47,671 nucleotides of DNA from Clostridia bacterium. GTDB lineage: Bacteria > Bacillota > Clostridia > Peptostreptococcales > Acidaminobacteraceae. Positions 17,153 to 25,523 of the stretch are shown here, one piece after another. Positions within the stretch are counted from its first letter, which is position 1. The number at the start of each line of letters is the position of its first letter. The position numbers and the translations under genes are program-made. Location: the NCBI GenBank assembly GCA_016938815.1, contig JAFGTX010000121.1:1-47671 (forward strand). The letters are read 5' to 3'. The notes below the pieces were generated by a model. It saw nothing but the letters and a program-made list of their open reading frames with translations, was not told the DNA's origin and ran no database searches.

Positions 17153-17752
17153 ATGAGTAAATTATACTTTAGATACGGTGCTATGAATTGTGGCAAGACG
17201 ACGAACTTGATTCAAGTGGCGCACAATTATAAAGAGCGCGGCATGAACTCGATCATTATCAAGCCAAAGACGGATACAAAGGGCGCGGATACAGTTATAT
17301 CCCGATTGGGCGTGACTAAAAAAGTGGATTTATTGATTGATGAATCTCAAAACATATTTCATGAAGTATCTGAGTTGATGCAGCACAGTGGTGCTATTGA
17401 TTGTATTTTAGTGGATGAGGTCCAGTTTTTAAAATCGCGACACATCGACGAGCTTTTTGAAGTAGCGGTCAAATTGAATATTCCTACCATTTGCTATGGT
17501 CTTAGAACGGACTTTCAGATGCAGGGTTTTGAAGGTAGCCAGAGGTTACTGCTGTTAGCCCATAGTATCGAAGAGTTGAAAACTGTTTGTACTTGTGGCA
17601 AGAAAGCTTTATTGAACGGTAGAAAGATAGATGGCGAATTTGTTTTCGAGGGAGAACAGGTTGCGATAGATGGTGAAAACCATGTAGAGTATCAATCCCT
17701 TTGTCCGAAATGTTATTTCAGACTTAGAGATTCGGAAGAACAGGAACACTAA
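17153..17752 (+). CDS. tdk: thymidine kinase (type II, TK1-like)
   Basis: Phosphorylates thymidine in pyrimidine salvage. The P-loop is GAMNCGKT near residue 9, Walker B is CILVDEVQFL near residue 85, and two Cys pairs, CTCG and CPKC, form the structural zinc finger near residues 143 and 182. The flexible lasso region with the substrate-binding aromatic lies between them. It is 199 residues long, as usual. The ATG at 17153 has AGGGGGT upstream at good spacing; an earlier in-frame TTG is less likely. rpmE-tdk adjacency is conserved in Bacillus. Confidence 0.95.
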   Translation: MSKLYFRYGAMNCGKTTNLIQVAHNYKERGMNSIIIKPKTDTKGADTVISRLGVTKKVDLLIDESQNIFHEVSELMQHSGAIDCILVDEVQFLKSRHIDELFEVAVKLNIPTICYGLRTDFQMQGFEGSQRLLLLAHSIEELKTVCTCGKKALLNGRKIDGEFVFEGEQVAIDGENHVEYQSLCPKCYFRLRDSEEQEH

Positions 17753-17766
17753 CAGAAGGTGAATAA

Positions 17767-18735
17767 ATGAAAAAGAAATATACATCGATAGGTGGTCAAG
17801 CGCTCATTGAAGGCATTATGATGCGCGGCTCGAAAGAGATTGCTATTGCGGTTAGAAAGCCCGATGGCGAGATTGTTTTGAAAGAGGACCCGATTAAGCC
17901 ATTGCCTCAAAATAGCATTTTAAAATGGCCTATTGTACGCGGTTCGGTTGCGCTTATATCTTCCATGATTGTGGGGATTAAGGCTTTGACTTATTCGGCG
18001 GAATTTTTTGAAATGGAAGGCGAGGCGGAGAAAGAGTCGAAGTTTGAAAAATGGCTGTACGAAAAATTAGGTGATAAAACAGACAATGTACTGGTGATCT
18101 TTTCAATGGTTCTGGCGATGCTGTTCGCTTTTGGCCTTTTCGGTGTGTTGCCTACTGTGATTACTAATTTTTTCAAGACGGTGGTCCATAATAGATGGGG
18201 CTTGGCAGCGCTTGAAGGTCTTATGAAGATTGTGCTCTTCTTGACTTATGTCATTGCTATTTCTCATATGAAAGATGTCCGTCGTGTCTTTGAATACCAT
18301 GGTGCGGAACACAAGACCATTCACTGTTTTGAAGCGGGTGAGGCATTGACTGTGGAGAATATAAGAAAACATTCAAGATTGCATCCACGGTGTGGGACCA
18401 GTTTTATTTTGTTTGTTCTGGTCATCAGTATTATGATTTTTTCTTTGATCAGTTGGCAGTCGATTGCTATGCGTGTTGGTTTGAAGCTTGTGCTTTTGCC
18501 GGTGGTTGCTGGTCTTTCCTATGAACTTTTAAAAGTAGCTGGAAAGAGCGATGGTCGCATTATCAAGGCACTGAGCTATCCGGGTCTTCAATTGCAAAAG
18601 TTGACGACTAAGGAACCGGATGACAAGCAGATAGAAGTAGCCATTGCAGCGATGGTGGCGGTTTTAGCGACTGAACCATCTGAAGCTCACCAGTATGAAA
18701 CGGTTACGGAAGTAGTGGCAAATGAAGCGCATTAG
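17767..18735 (+). CDS. DUF1385 family membrane protein (YqhQ-like)
   Basis: A conserved Firmicute membrane protein of unknown biochemical function. It begins with the family signature SIGGQALIEGIMMRG at about residue 7, then has three to five hydrophobic segments (near 110-140, 148-170, 210-255) and the conserved FEYHGAEHKTIHCFEAG stretch in a loop, which with HSRLHPRCGTSF looks like a metal- or ligand-binding His/Cys cluster. At 322 residues it has normal length. Its end overlaps the start of prmC by 14 bp, so the two are probably co-translated; the same neighbourhood is common in Clostridia. I cannot assign a reaction. Confidence 0.9.
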   Translation: MKKKYTSIGGQALIEGIMMRGSKEIAIAVRKPDGEIVLKEDPIKPLPQNSILKWPIVRGSVALISSMIVGIKALTYSAEFFEMEGEAEKESKFEKWLYEKLGDKTDNVLVIFSMVLAMLFAFGLFGVLPTVITNFFKTVVHNRWGLAALEGLMKIVLFLTYVIAISHMKDVRRVFEYHGAEHKTIHCFEAGEALTVENIRKHSRLHPRCGTSFILFVLVISIMIFSLISWQSIAMRVGLKLVLLPVVAGLSYELLKVAGKSDGRIIKALSYPGLQLQKLTTKEPDDKQIEVAIAAMVAVLATEPSEAHQYETVTEVVANEAH

Positions 18736-19576
18736 AGATTTGTATGAAGAGGGTGTCGCGGCAATCGCTACGATTTCGCCGGCGCCGGAAGCGGATGTAA
18801 AACGGCTCTTGCTTCATTTTTGTCAGGTTACTGCGCTGGATCTGATTATTGATAAAGACAAAATGCTTTCTGATGAGGCAGTAGAGGCCTATGAAAAGGC
18901 TTTAGCAAAACGAGTCGCAGGAGATCCGGTGCAATATATCACCAATGAAGAAACCTTTATGGGTCTATCTTTTTATGTGGATGCGAGGGTTTTGATACCG
19001 AGAGACGAGACAGAGCTTCTCGTAGAACGGGTATTGATGCTCTTGAAGGAACGTCAGTCAGGCAGTTTGGTGATGGATATCGGTGTCGGCAGTGGCGCCA
19101 TTTGTCTTTCTGTTGCCAAGCTAGGCCAAGTGGGTCGGGTATACGGCATAGACATTTCAAAAGATGCCTTGGATGTTGCGCGGCATAACGCCAAGCAGCT
19201 AGAGGTTGAAGAGTCGGTGACCTTCATTGAGAGTGATTTGTTCACGGCGGTACCAAAGGATATCCTAGGCAGTCTGGATATTTTGATATCCAATCCGCCC
19301 TACATTCCACCGGAGGAAATGGAGGTCTTGCATGAAGATGTCAAAAGGGAGCCTTCTTTGGCGCTCTATGGTGGCGAGGATGGCTTAAAGTTTTACAGAG
19401 CGATTACGGAAGCGGGCTGGGACTATCTGAAACCGGACGGTATCTTGGTTTATGAAGTTGGTCATGATCAAGGAGAACGGGTAGGTGCGCTTATGCTGGA
19501 TAGGGGATTTCGACATGTAGAATATATTGAAGACTATCAGGGATTTAAGCGGGTTGTTATTGGCTATAAACTTTGA
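18722..19576 (+). CDS. prmC: peptide chain release factor N5-glutamine methyltransferase
   Basis: Methylates the Gln of the GGQ motif of release factors. It is 284 residues long. The N-terminal helical domain is followed by a Rossmann methyltransferase domain with the SAM motif VMDIGVGSGAICLS near residue 117 and the catalytic NPPYIP near residue 192. It starts inside the DUF1385 gene and is followed 54 bp later by prfA, its substrate, a pairing found across bacteria. Confidence 0.96.
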   Translation: MKRIRDLYEEGVAAIATISPAPEADVKRLLLHFCQVTALDLIIDKDKMLSDEAVEAYEKALAKRVAGDPVQYITNEETFMGLSFYVDARVLIPRDETELLVERVLMLLKERQSGSLVMDIGVGSGAICLSVAKLGQVGRVYGIDISKDALDVARHNAKQLEVEESVTFIESDLFTAVPKDILGSLDILISNPPYIPPEEMEVLHEDVKREPSLALYGGEDGLKFYRAITEAGWDYLKPDGILVYEVGHDQGERVGALMLDRGFRHVEYIEDYQGFKRVVIGYKL

Positions 19577-19630
19577 TAAACTATAATCTGTTAATAAAAA
19601 AATAGAATGTTGATATAAAAGAGGTGTAAC

Positions 19631-20704
19631 ATGTTTGATAAATTGGAATTTATAGAGGAGAAATATCAAGAGTTGTCTGAAAAGATTTCTGATCCAGAAG
19701 TAATTGCAGATCAGAAGTTATGGCAGAAGTTGATGAAGGAACACGCGGACTTAGGTCCAATCGTGGAAAAGTACAAAGAGTACAAGAGTACGTTAAATGG
19801 TATTGAAGAAGCCAAGGAAATCATAAAAGAAGAATCAGATGAGGAAATGCGTGAACTTGCAAAGATGGAGTTATCTGATTTGGAAGGCTCAGTAGAAGAT
19901 ATCGCTCTGGAACTTAAAAAACTTTTATTGCCAAAGGATCCTAACGATGATAAGAACGTTATCGTGGAAATCAGAGCGGGTGCTGGCGGTGACGAAGCGG
20001 GTCTTTTTGCGGCGGAACTTCTTAGACTGTACATCCGGTATGCTGAAAGCAAGCGCTGGAAAGTGGAGATGATGAACACTAATGAGACGGGTGTCGGTGG
20101 CATCAAGGAAGCATCGGTCATGATTAAAGGTAACGGCGCTTACTCTAGGATGAAGTACGAGAGTGGGGTTCACAGGGTACAAAGGGTGCCACAAACAGAA
20201 TCTGGTGGACGTATTCATACATCTACAGCGACGGTTGCGGTACTGCCTGAAGTGGATGATGTTGAAATTGATATTAAACAAAATGATTTGCGTGTCGACG
20301 TATACAGATCATCGGGTAACGGTGGTCAGTCGGTTAATACGACGGACTCGGCGGTACGTATTACCCACTTGCCGACGGGCCTTGTTGTAACTTGCCAGGA
20401 TGGTAAATCACAGCTTTCGAACAAAGAAAAGGCGATGCAGGTACTTAAGGCGAGACTTTTTGATATCGAGCAACAAAAACAAGACGATGCCATCGCTGAA
20501 GAGCGTAAGAGTCAAGTCGGTACAGGGGATAGAAGTGCTAAAATCAGAACTTATAACTTCCCTCAAGGTAGAATCACAGACCATAGAATCCCAATCACAC
20601 TTTACAAGTTGACGGCCTATATGGAAGGTGATATTGACGAAATGATTGATGCATTGATTACGAACTTCCAAGCGGAAGCGTTAAAAGCCTTAGAAAATGA
20701 ATAA
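19631..20704 (+). CDS. prfA: peptide chain release factor 1
   Basis: Reads UAA and UAG stop codons and triggers peptide release. The GGQ motif lies in [16 protein letters not shown] near residue 230, and the tripeptide anticodon loop reads P-Q-T within [15 protein letters not shown], the PxT form of RF1 rather than the SPF of RF2. GAGGDEAG near residue 117 is also conserved. At 357 residues it has normal length. GAGGTG precedes the ATG. A terminator follows. Confidence 0.97.
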   Translation: MFDKLEFIEEKYQELSEKISDPEVIADQKLWQKLMKEHADLGPIVEKYKEYKSTLNGIEEAKEIIKEESDEEMRELAKMELSDLEGSVEDIALELKKLLLPKDPNDDKNVIVEIRAGAGGDEAGLFAAELLRLYIRYAESKRWKVEMMNTNETGVGGIKEASVMIKGNGAYSRMKYESGVHRVQRVPQTESGGRIHTSTATVAVLPEVDDVEIDIKQNDLRVDVYRSSGNGGQSVNTTDSAVRITHLPTGLVVTCQDGKSQLSNKEKAMQVLKARLFDIEQQKQDDAIAEERKSQVGTGDRSAKIRTYNFPQGRITDHRIPITLYKLTAYMEGDIDEMIDALITNFQAEALKALENE

Positions 20705-20726
20705 AATTGGTATCCAATAAAACTAG

Positions 20727-20758
20727 AAGCGGCACTTCAGCAGGAGGTGCCGCTTTTT
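20727..20758 (+). terminator. intrinsic terminator of prfA
   Basis: AAGCGGCAC (20727-20735) pairs perfectly with GTGCCGCTT (20747-20755), followed by TTTT. Confidence 0.9.
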
Positions 20759-21006
20759 AAATGTGTGGAGATACATAAAAGAAAACGATTGTTTATTAAT
20801 AGGATAATTGTATGCAAATATATTTTATTCAATAGTACTCTATTCCTTGAAAAGTGTCATGTAGAGGAGTATACTTATAAAATGAAAAATCAGAAATTTC
20901 AAAAGAGTCTGAAAAAGAGAGAGGGTGTTAAGGTGTTTTTCTCAACCATACGTGATTTGTAACCATAAGTAACTGGAAAACAATTTGAGGGGGAGGACTT
21001 AAGGTT
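20759..21006 (+). other. gene-poor gap between prfA and the antiporter
   Basis: The prfA-antiporter gap is 302 bp. Past the prfA terminator it is AT-rich, with one good promoter near its middle and no coding region I would accept. A 71-codon open frame at 20747-20962 starts inside the prfA terminator and has no ribosome site, so I treat it as chance. In Bacillus this position holds spoIIR and neighbours. Confidence 0.6.
20847..20875 (+). promoter_or_regulatory. promoter of the Na+/H+ antiporter gene
   Basis: TTGAAA (20847-20852), 17 bp, TATACT (20870-20875): five of six in each hexamer. The leader would be about 125 nt, long enough to hold some control element, though I see no clear structure in it. 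Confidence 0.65.
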
Positions 21007-22179
21007 ATGGGATCACATTTAGAGTATGTATTGAATTTCGGCGTTATATTGCTGGCAGCCAATGTTGGTGGTATTATCAGCCGTAAGTTGAAGCAACCTG
21101 CTGTGCTTGGACAAATTATTGCAGGGATTATCCTTGGTATGGGATTGATGGAAAAGACCGCGTTTATAGAAGATTTGGGTGAAATAGGCGTTATCTTTCT
21201 GATGTTCATTGCCGGTTTGGAAACCGACGTTCAGGAACTGAAAAGTTCAGGAAAGTCGTCTTCATTTGTCGCACTTGGTGGCGTTTTGTTTCCCGCGGCA
21301 TTTGTCGGTGGGGGCACCTATTTTCTAACGGGCGACTGGATGATGGCACTTTTTGTCGGTGTCATTTCTACAGCGACTTCTGTAAGCATATCGGTACAAA
21401 CACTGAGAGAATTGGAAAAGCTGAGAACGCGCCAAGGGATTACCATTCTCGGTGCGGCGATTATAGATGATGTGGTTGGTATTGTTTTGCTGACGTTGGC
21501 AATTGGTATTGTCAAACCTAGTGAAGGTGGCAGCGTAGCCGTTGTTATAGGTAAGATTGCACTATTTTTTGCAATTACTTTGATTGCAGGTATTGTTGTG
21601 ACAAAGCTCTTGAAATATTGTTGCGATGTCATCAATTTGGACGATAAGATTGTGACCTATGCGGTTGTCGTGTGCTTTATCTTGGCTTTTATATCCGAAG
21701 AGTTAGGTGTTGCAGCAATTACAGGGGCTTACTTTTCGGGTGTGGTCTTTTCGATGACGGACCATCGTCACAGGCTTTCTCATGAGGTCAATCAGATTGC
21801 AACCATCATGTTTACACCGGTGTTTTTCGTTTCTATCGGTATGGGTGTGGATTTGAACAGTGCGGTCTCTGCCTTGGGACTGGGCTCCGTGATTATTCTT
21901 CTAGCGGTACTAGGCAAGATCGTCGGTTGTGGTTTGGGTGCGAAATTGACCGGATTTGAAAGGAAAGAGGCACTTCAAATTGGCTTTGGGATGATTCCGC
22001 GGGCTGAAGTAGCGATTATCATTGCCAATCTGGGACTTAAAATGGGTGTCATCAATCATCATGTCATGGCTTCGACGATTTTGATGGTTCTTGTGACGAC
22101 GCTCATAACGCCATCGCTTTTAAAATGGTCGTTTACAGGTTCGCACGTGAAGAAAGCGGAAGAGGCAACAGTATCATAA
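21007..22179 (+). CDS. CPA2 family cation:proton (Na+/H+) antiporter
   Basis: A 390-residue membrane protein with about 12-13 spans and no soluble regulatory domain. It shows the NapA/KefB-type core: a conserved LGQIIAGIILG segment near residue 36, the unwound-helix region STATSVSISVQTL, and the Asp-Asp pair in GAAIIDDVVGI near residue 155, which marks electrogenic Na+/H+ exchangers of the CPA2 group. There is no C-terminal TrkA-N domain, so it is not a Kef-type K+ system. GGGGGAGGAC precedes the start. It probably extrudes Na+ and fits a cell whose ATP synthase is predicted to be Na+-coupled; ion choice is inferred. Confidence 0.85.
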   Translation: MGSHLEYVLNFGVILLAANVGGIISRKLKQPAVLGQIIAGIILGMGLMEKTAFIEDLGEIGVIFLMFIAGLETDVQELKSSGKSSSFVALGGVLFPAAFVGGGTYFLTGDWMMALFVGVISTATSVSISVQTLRELEKLRTRQGITILGAAIIDDVVGIVLLTLAIGIVKPSEGGSVAVVIGKIALFFAITLIAGIVVTKLLKYCCDVINLDDKIVTYAVVVCFILAFISEELGVAAITGAYFSGVVFSMTDHRHRLSHEVNQIATIMFTPVFFVSIGMGVDLNSAVSALGLGSVIILLAVLGKIVGCGLGAKLTGFERKEALQIGFGMIPRAEVAIIIANLGLKMGVINHHVMASTILMVLVTTLITPSLLKWSFTGSHVKKAEEATVS

Positions 22180-22189
22180 GAAATATAGG

Positions 22190-22236
22190 GAGGGTAGCGC
22201 ACTAACTTTTGTTTGAGCGTGCCCTCATTTTGCTTT
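22190..22236 (+). terminator. possible terminator of the antiporter gene
   Basis: GAGGG (22190-22194) can pair with CCCTC (22222-22226), with GCAC/GTGC inside and a bulge, followed by ATTTTGCTTTTT. The stem is imperfect. Confidence 0.5.
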
Positions 22237-22239
22237 TTG

Positions 22240-22262
22240 CAGTGGAACCACTGTGATATGAT
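22240..22262 (+). promoter_or_regulatory. extended -10 promoter with overlapping palindrome before the Sua5 gene
   Basis: TGATATGAT (22254-22262) is an extended -10. CAGTGG (22240-22245) and CCACTG (22248-22253) form a perfect 6-base inverted repeat with a 2-base centre in the spacer region, where a repressor could bind. Confidence 0.4.
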
Positions 22263-22291
22263 GGAATAAGAAATCAAGGATGAGGTGTACC

Positions 22292-23344
22292 ATGGATACG
22301 AAAATAATTAAAATAGATGAAGCGGATTATGACAAGTCCCTATTGAGATTGGCGGCAGAGGCATTAGCAGAAGGTGGTACGGTTGCTTTTCCGACGGAAA
22401 CTGTTTATGGCATCGGCGCAAATGCGCTGGATGAGACTGCGATCAAGAAGATTTTTAAAGCAAAAGGAAGACCATCGGACAATCCGCTGATTGTGCATGT
22501 GACTTCTGTAGAGGCAGTGAAAACGCTGGTTGAGGAAATTTCACCAGTGGCTCAAAAGCTCATGGATGCTTTTTGGCCGGGACCGCTGACGATTATCTTC
22601 AGAAAAAGTGTTGTTGTACCTGAATCAGTGACCGCTGGGTTGGATACGGTGGCAATTCGTATGCCGAGTCATCCGATTGCTAGGGATTTGATTGATCAGT
22701 CAGGCGTGCCGGTAGCGGCACCTAGTGCTAATCTTTCCGGTAAGCCAAGTCCAACATCAGGCGAACATGTGATAGAAGATTTGAATGGCCGTGTCGACTA
22801 TATTGTCGTTGGCGATCAGACGGAAGTGGGGCTGGAATCGACGGTAGTGGATGCGACGGGAGATACGGTGATGATACTCAGACCGGGTGGCGTCACTCGG
22901 GAAGCGCTGGAAAAAGTTGTGCCGGTAGTATGTGTAGACCCTGCCATTGAGGGTCATCAAGAAGAGAAATTGGTTCCAAGATCACCGGGAATGAAATACA
23001 CCCATTATGCACCAGAGGCGGAAGTACTGCTCATTCAAGGTCAAGAAGTGCCTATGGTGGAGATGATCCAAAATATGTGCGTGCGCCTTGGGAACAGTGG
23101 TAAGCGTGTGGGGATCATGACTTGTGATGAACATCTAGAGGACTATAACTGTGGTGTGGTGATTTCGCTGGGATCTCGACAAAATTTGGAGGAGGTTGCA
23201 CAAAACCTCTTTAAGACCTTGCGGGATTTCGACGCCCATGGGGTAGATATTATTTTAGCTGAAGTCTTTGATGAGCATGGCATGGGAAGTGCCGTCATGA
23301 ACCGCCTTAGAAAGGCGGCGGGCAATCAGGTGATCGAAGTTTAA
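22292..23344 (+). CDS. tsaC: L-threonylcarbamoyladenylate synthase (Sua5 type)
   Basis: Makes threonylcarbamoyl-AMP from threonine, bicarbonate and ATP, the first step to t6A at position 37 of ANN-decoding tRNAs. The N-terminal YrdC domain (about 1-205) shows GGTVAFPTETVYGIGANA and SANLSGKPSPTSG, and the C-terminal Sua5 domain (about 235-350) follows after a linker with PRSPGMKYTHYAPEA. At about 350 residues it is the long Sua5 form, as in Bacillus YwlC. I chose ATG 22292 because GATGAGGTG upstream serves as ribosome site; the in-frame ATG at 22280 lies within it. Confidence 0.95.
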   Translation: MDTKIIKIDEADYDKSLLRLAAEALAEGGTVAFPTETVYGIGANALDETAIKKIFKAKGRPSDNPLIVHVTSVEAVKTLVEEISPVAQKLMDAFWPGPLTIIFRKSVVVPESVTAGLDTVAIRMPSHPIARDLIDQSGVPVAAPSANLSGKPSPTSGEHVIEDLNGRVDYIVVGDQTEVGLESTVVDATGDTVMILRPGGVTREALEKVVPVVCVDPAIEGHQEEKLVPRSPGMKYTHYAPEAEVLLIQGQEVPMVEMIQNMCVRLGNSGKRVGIMTCDEHLEDYNCGVVISLGSRQNLEEVAQNLFKTLRDFDAHGVDIILAEVFDEHGMGSAVMNRLRKAAGNQVIEV

Positions 23345-23356
23345 TCCGATAAATGA

Positions 23357-23385
23357 TTGCACTTGCTTTGGATTCCTGTTATAAT
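23357..23385 (+). promoter_or_regulatory. promoter of rpiB-upp
   Basis: An extended -10, TGTTATAAT, ends at 23385; a weak -35 TTGCAC (23357-23362) sits 17 bp before the hexamer. Confidence 0.55.
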
Positions 23386-23416
23386 GTTGATGTTTTGAGT
23401 ATATCGGAGGTGTACA

Positions 23417-23866
23417 ATGAAAATAGGGATAGGCTGTGACCATGGTGGTTACGAGTTGAAAGAAACAATCAAGGAACACTTGGCATCAAAGGATATTGAA
23501 GTTGTTGATTATGGCACATATTCAAAAGAATCGGTGGACTATCCGGTTTATGGCGAGAAAGTTGCCAATGCGGTAGTTGCTGAGGAAGTGGATTATGGTA
23601 TCGTGGTTTGCGGTACAGGTCTTGGCATTTCTATGGCTGCCAACAAAGTAAAAGGCATTCGTGCAGCGGTCGTAAGTGATTGCTTTTCTGCTGAAATGTC
23701 AAAGGCGCACAATAACGCGAATATCTTGGCTCTAGGCGAACGCGTTGTGGGTAAAGGTTTGGCGCTTAAAATCGTTGATACTTGGTTGAACACTGAATTC
23801 GAAGGTGGTCGTCACGCAAATCGCGTCGATAAGATTATCCAGATAGAAAACAAACATTACAAGTAG
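23417..23866 (+). CDS. rpiB: ribose-5-phosphate isomerase B
   Basis: Interconverts ribulose 5-phosphate and ribose 5-phosphate in the pentose phosphate pathway, feeding PRPP and nucleotide synthesis. It shows [10 protein letters not shown] at residue 6, the catalytic Cys region [14 protein letters not shown] near residue 65, and the RxxN/H segment near [14 protein letters not shown]. It is 149 residues long, as usual. It is the first gene of an operon with upp, 10 bp apart. In Bacillus glyA often stands between them; here it does not. Some RpiB/LacAB family members act on other sugars, but the context favours RpiB. Confidence 0.94.
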   Translation: MKIGIGCDHGGYELKETIKEHLASKDIEVVDYGTYSKESVDYPVYGEKVANAVVAEEVDYGIVVCGTGLGISMAANKVKGIRAAVVSDCFSAEMSKAHNNANILALGERVVGKGLALKIVDTWLNTEFEGGRHANRVDKIIQIENKHYK

Positions 23867-23876
23867 GAGGGTCCTG

Positions 23877-24506
23877 ATGAGTAAAGTATATGAAATGAGT
23901 CATCCGTTGATTCAACACAAATTATCAATTCTTAGAGATAAGAACACAGGTGCAAAGGAATTTAGAGAAGTTGCCAAAGAAATTTCGATGTTGATGGCTT
24001 ACGAAGTAACTAGAGATTTGCCACTGGAAGAAGTTGAAATTGAAACGCCTGTATGCAAAGCGATGACAAAAGTGATTGCAGGTAGAAAATTAGGTATCGT
24101 TCCAATTTTAAGAGCAGGCCTTGGTATGGTAGACGGATTCCTAAGTTTGTTACCAGCTGCAAAGGTTGGTCATGTAGGGCTTTACAGAGACCCTGAAACA
24201 TTAGAACCGGTAGAATACTACTGTAAATTACCAACAGACGTCACTGAAAGAGAATTGATCATTGTTGACCCTATGCTTGCAACAGGTGGTAGCGCGATTG
24301 CAACGATTGACTTGATCAAGAGAAAAGGCGTAACACAAATCAAACTAGCTTGTCTTATTGGCTGTCCTGAAGGCGTAAAAGCGGTTCAAGAGGCACATCC
24401 TGATGTAGATATCTATATTGCGTCTATTGACGAAAAATTAAACGATCACGCATATATTGTACCTGGTTTAGGTGATGCGGGTGATAGATTGTACGGCACG
24501 AAGTAA
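23877..24506 (+). CDS. upp: uracil phosphoribosyltransferase
   Basis: Converts uracil and PRPP to UMP in pyrimidine salvage. The PRPP-binding motif is [18 protein letters not shown] near residue 127, and the uracil-binding C-terminal segment [17 protein letters not shown] is intact. It is 209 residues long, as usual. TAGGAGG precedes the ATG. It sits downstream of rpiB in a two-gene operon closed by a terminator. Confidence 0.97.
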   Translation: MSKVYEMSHPLIQHKLSILRDKNTGAKEFREVAKEISMLMAYEVTRDLPLEEVEIETPVCKAMTKVIAGRKLGIVPILRAGLGMVDGFLSLLPAAKVGHVGLYRDPETLEPVEYYCKLPTDVTERELIIVDPMLATGGSAIATIDLIKRKGVTQIKLACLIGCPEGVKAVQEAHPDVDIYIASIDEKLNDHAYIVPGLGDAGDRLYGTK

Positions 24507-24522
24507 ATTTATGAGGCGTATG

Positions 24523-24551
24523 ACGGCATATCTTTGGATGTGCCGTTTTTA
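24523..24551 (+). terminator. intrinsic terminator of upp
   Basis: ACGGCA (24523-24528) pairs with TGCCGT (24541-24546), followed by TTTTAT. The stem is short but well placed. Confidence 0.65.
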
Positions 24552-24561
24552 TTTTGTTTGG

Positions 24562-24647
24562 GGAAATTTCACGCGATAGGACCTACTTTGCACTGGTTGT
24601 TCTTACGAGCCAAAGGTGCTCATTCGGTCCTATCGCATGAAATTTCC
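24562..24647 (+). repeat. 22-base inverted repeat, REP/BIME-like
   Basis: Arms 24562-24583 and 24626-24647 are inverted copies with one mismatch in 22, around a 42-base loop. The loop contains CTGGTTGTTCTTACGAG, of which a divergent copy, CTGGTGGTTTTTACGGG, appears about 95 bp downstream. There is no T run after the right arm. The layout resembles REP-type extragenic palindromes mobilised by Y1 (RAYT) transposases, but no such transposase lies in the window. Confidence 0.6.
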
Positions 24648-24746
24648 ATATAAAATAAGAAACGTGCTGCAGATGTGCCTGCTTCGTGCTGGTGGTTTTT
24701 ACGGGGGATTTTGTTCAGGGATTTTTCGTTAAAAAACATAGATTTA

Positions 24747-24793
24747 TTTCAAACTTGACGGGCTTCTGATGATGGAGGCCTGCCAAGTTTGAA
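24747..24793 (+). repeat. long imperfect hairpin
   Basis: TTCAAACTTG (24748-24757) pairs perfectly with CAAGTTTGAA (24784-24793). After one mismatch the stem continues with CGGGCTTC against GAGGCCTG, including G-T pairs, and closes in a short loop. It is followed by purine-rich sequence, not a T run. Confidence 0.6.
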
Positions 24794-24839
24794 GAAAGGA
24801 ATATTGTATTATTTTGTGGTGAAAACCCACACATTCCAT

Positions 24840-24867
24840 TTGACACTATCAAGCAGTGTGATAAAAT
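24840..24867 (+). promoter_or_regulatory. promoter of the dCMP deaminase gene
   Basis: TTGACA (24840-24845), 16 bp, TAAAAT (24862-24867). The -35 is perfect and the -10 matches five of six. Confidence 0.55.
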
Positions 24868-24917
24868 TTTCCTTGGAAAGCATCAAAAAATACTTTCATA
24901 CATAGTGGAGGGATACC

Positions 24918-25406
24918 ATGGAACGCATTGATAAGGAAAATTATTATTTGGATATTGCTGAGACGGTTTTAGAGCGCGGTACGTGCTTGCGGAGAAACTA
25001 CGGCGCGATTATCGTGAAGAATGATGAGATCATTTCGACGGGTTACGCAGGTGCGCCAAGGGGAAGAAAGAACTGTATCGATTTAGGATACTGTACAAGA
25101 GAGAAATTGGAGATCCCTCGCGGTCAGCGTTATGAAATGTGCCGTTCGGTGCACGCGGAGGCCAATGCCTGTTTATCTGCTTCTAGAAGAGATATGATCG
25201 ACAGTACCCTCTATTTGGTGGGAAAAGATAAGAAGACGGGCAAGTACATTGAAAATGCCAACTCTTGCGCTATGTGTAAGCGTACCATCATCAATGCGGG
25301 TATCCAACACGTGGTGATTAGGGATGACAAGATGAATTTCAGAATCATAGATGTCTGTGATTGGATTTATTACGATGATTCCCTAGAAGATAACGGCGGT
25401 TATTAA
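24918..25406 (+). CDS. dCMP deaminase family protein
   Basis: A zinc-dependent cytidine/deoxycytidylate deaminase, likely converting dCMP to dUMP for dTMP synthesis. The zinc ligands are the His of HAEANACLSA near residue 76 and the Cys pair in SCAMCKRTI near residue 116; the Glu of HAE is the proton shuttle. An extra Cys/His set (CLRRNYGA, CIDLGYCTREK) near the N terminus resembles the second zinc site of ComEB/dCMP deaminases. At 162 residues it fits that family. It follows the gene-free region and precedes tagO; the ComEB link to competence is only by homology. Confidence 0.88.
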   Translation: MERIDKENYYLDIAETVLERGTCLRRNYGAIIVKNDEIISTGYAGAPRGRKNCIDLGYCTREKLEIPRGQRYEMCRSVHAEANACLSASRRDMIDSTLYLVGKDKKTGKYIENANSCAMCKRTIINAGIQHVVIRDDKMNFRIIDVCDWIYYDDSLEDNGGY

Positions 25407-25445
25407 AAATTATGTTAAGTATAAATAACAAAACGCTGTAAATTA

Positions 25446-25474
25446 TTGAAAATTCTTTGATTAACATGTAAAAT
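25446..25474 (+). promoter_or_regulatory. promoter of tagO/wecA
   Basis: TTGAAA (25446-25451), 17 bp, TAAAAT (25469-25474): five of six in each hexamer. Confidence 0.55.
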
Positions 25475-25523
25475 ACTATAGGAAATTAAATTAATGTATA
25501 TACGGAGATTAGAGGTGTAACAT

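Larger units (their letters stand above)
24507..24917 (+). other. 411-bp gene-free region with hairpins
   Basis: Between upp and the dCMP deaminase gene I find no coding region. In order it holds the upp terminator, a 22-base inverted repeat (24562-24647), a divergent direct copy of part of that repeat's loop (24682-24705), a second long hairpin (24747-24793), and a promoter (24840-24867). Confidence 0.7.

Noticed and set aside
17767-18735. DUF1385 protein as a classic transporter
   Set aside because: The signature and His/Cys loop are those of the DUF1385 family and no transporter motif is present.
20747-20962. 71-codon plus-strand frame after prfA
   Set aside because: It begins inside the prfA terminator, has no ribosome site and contains the antiporter promoter.
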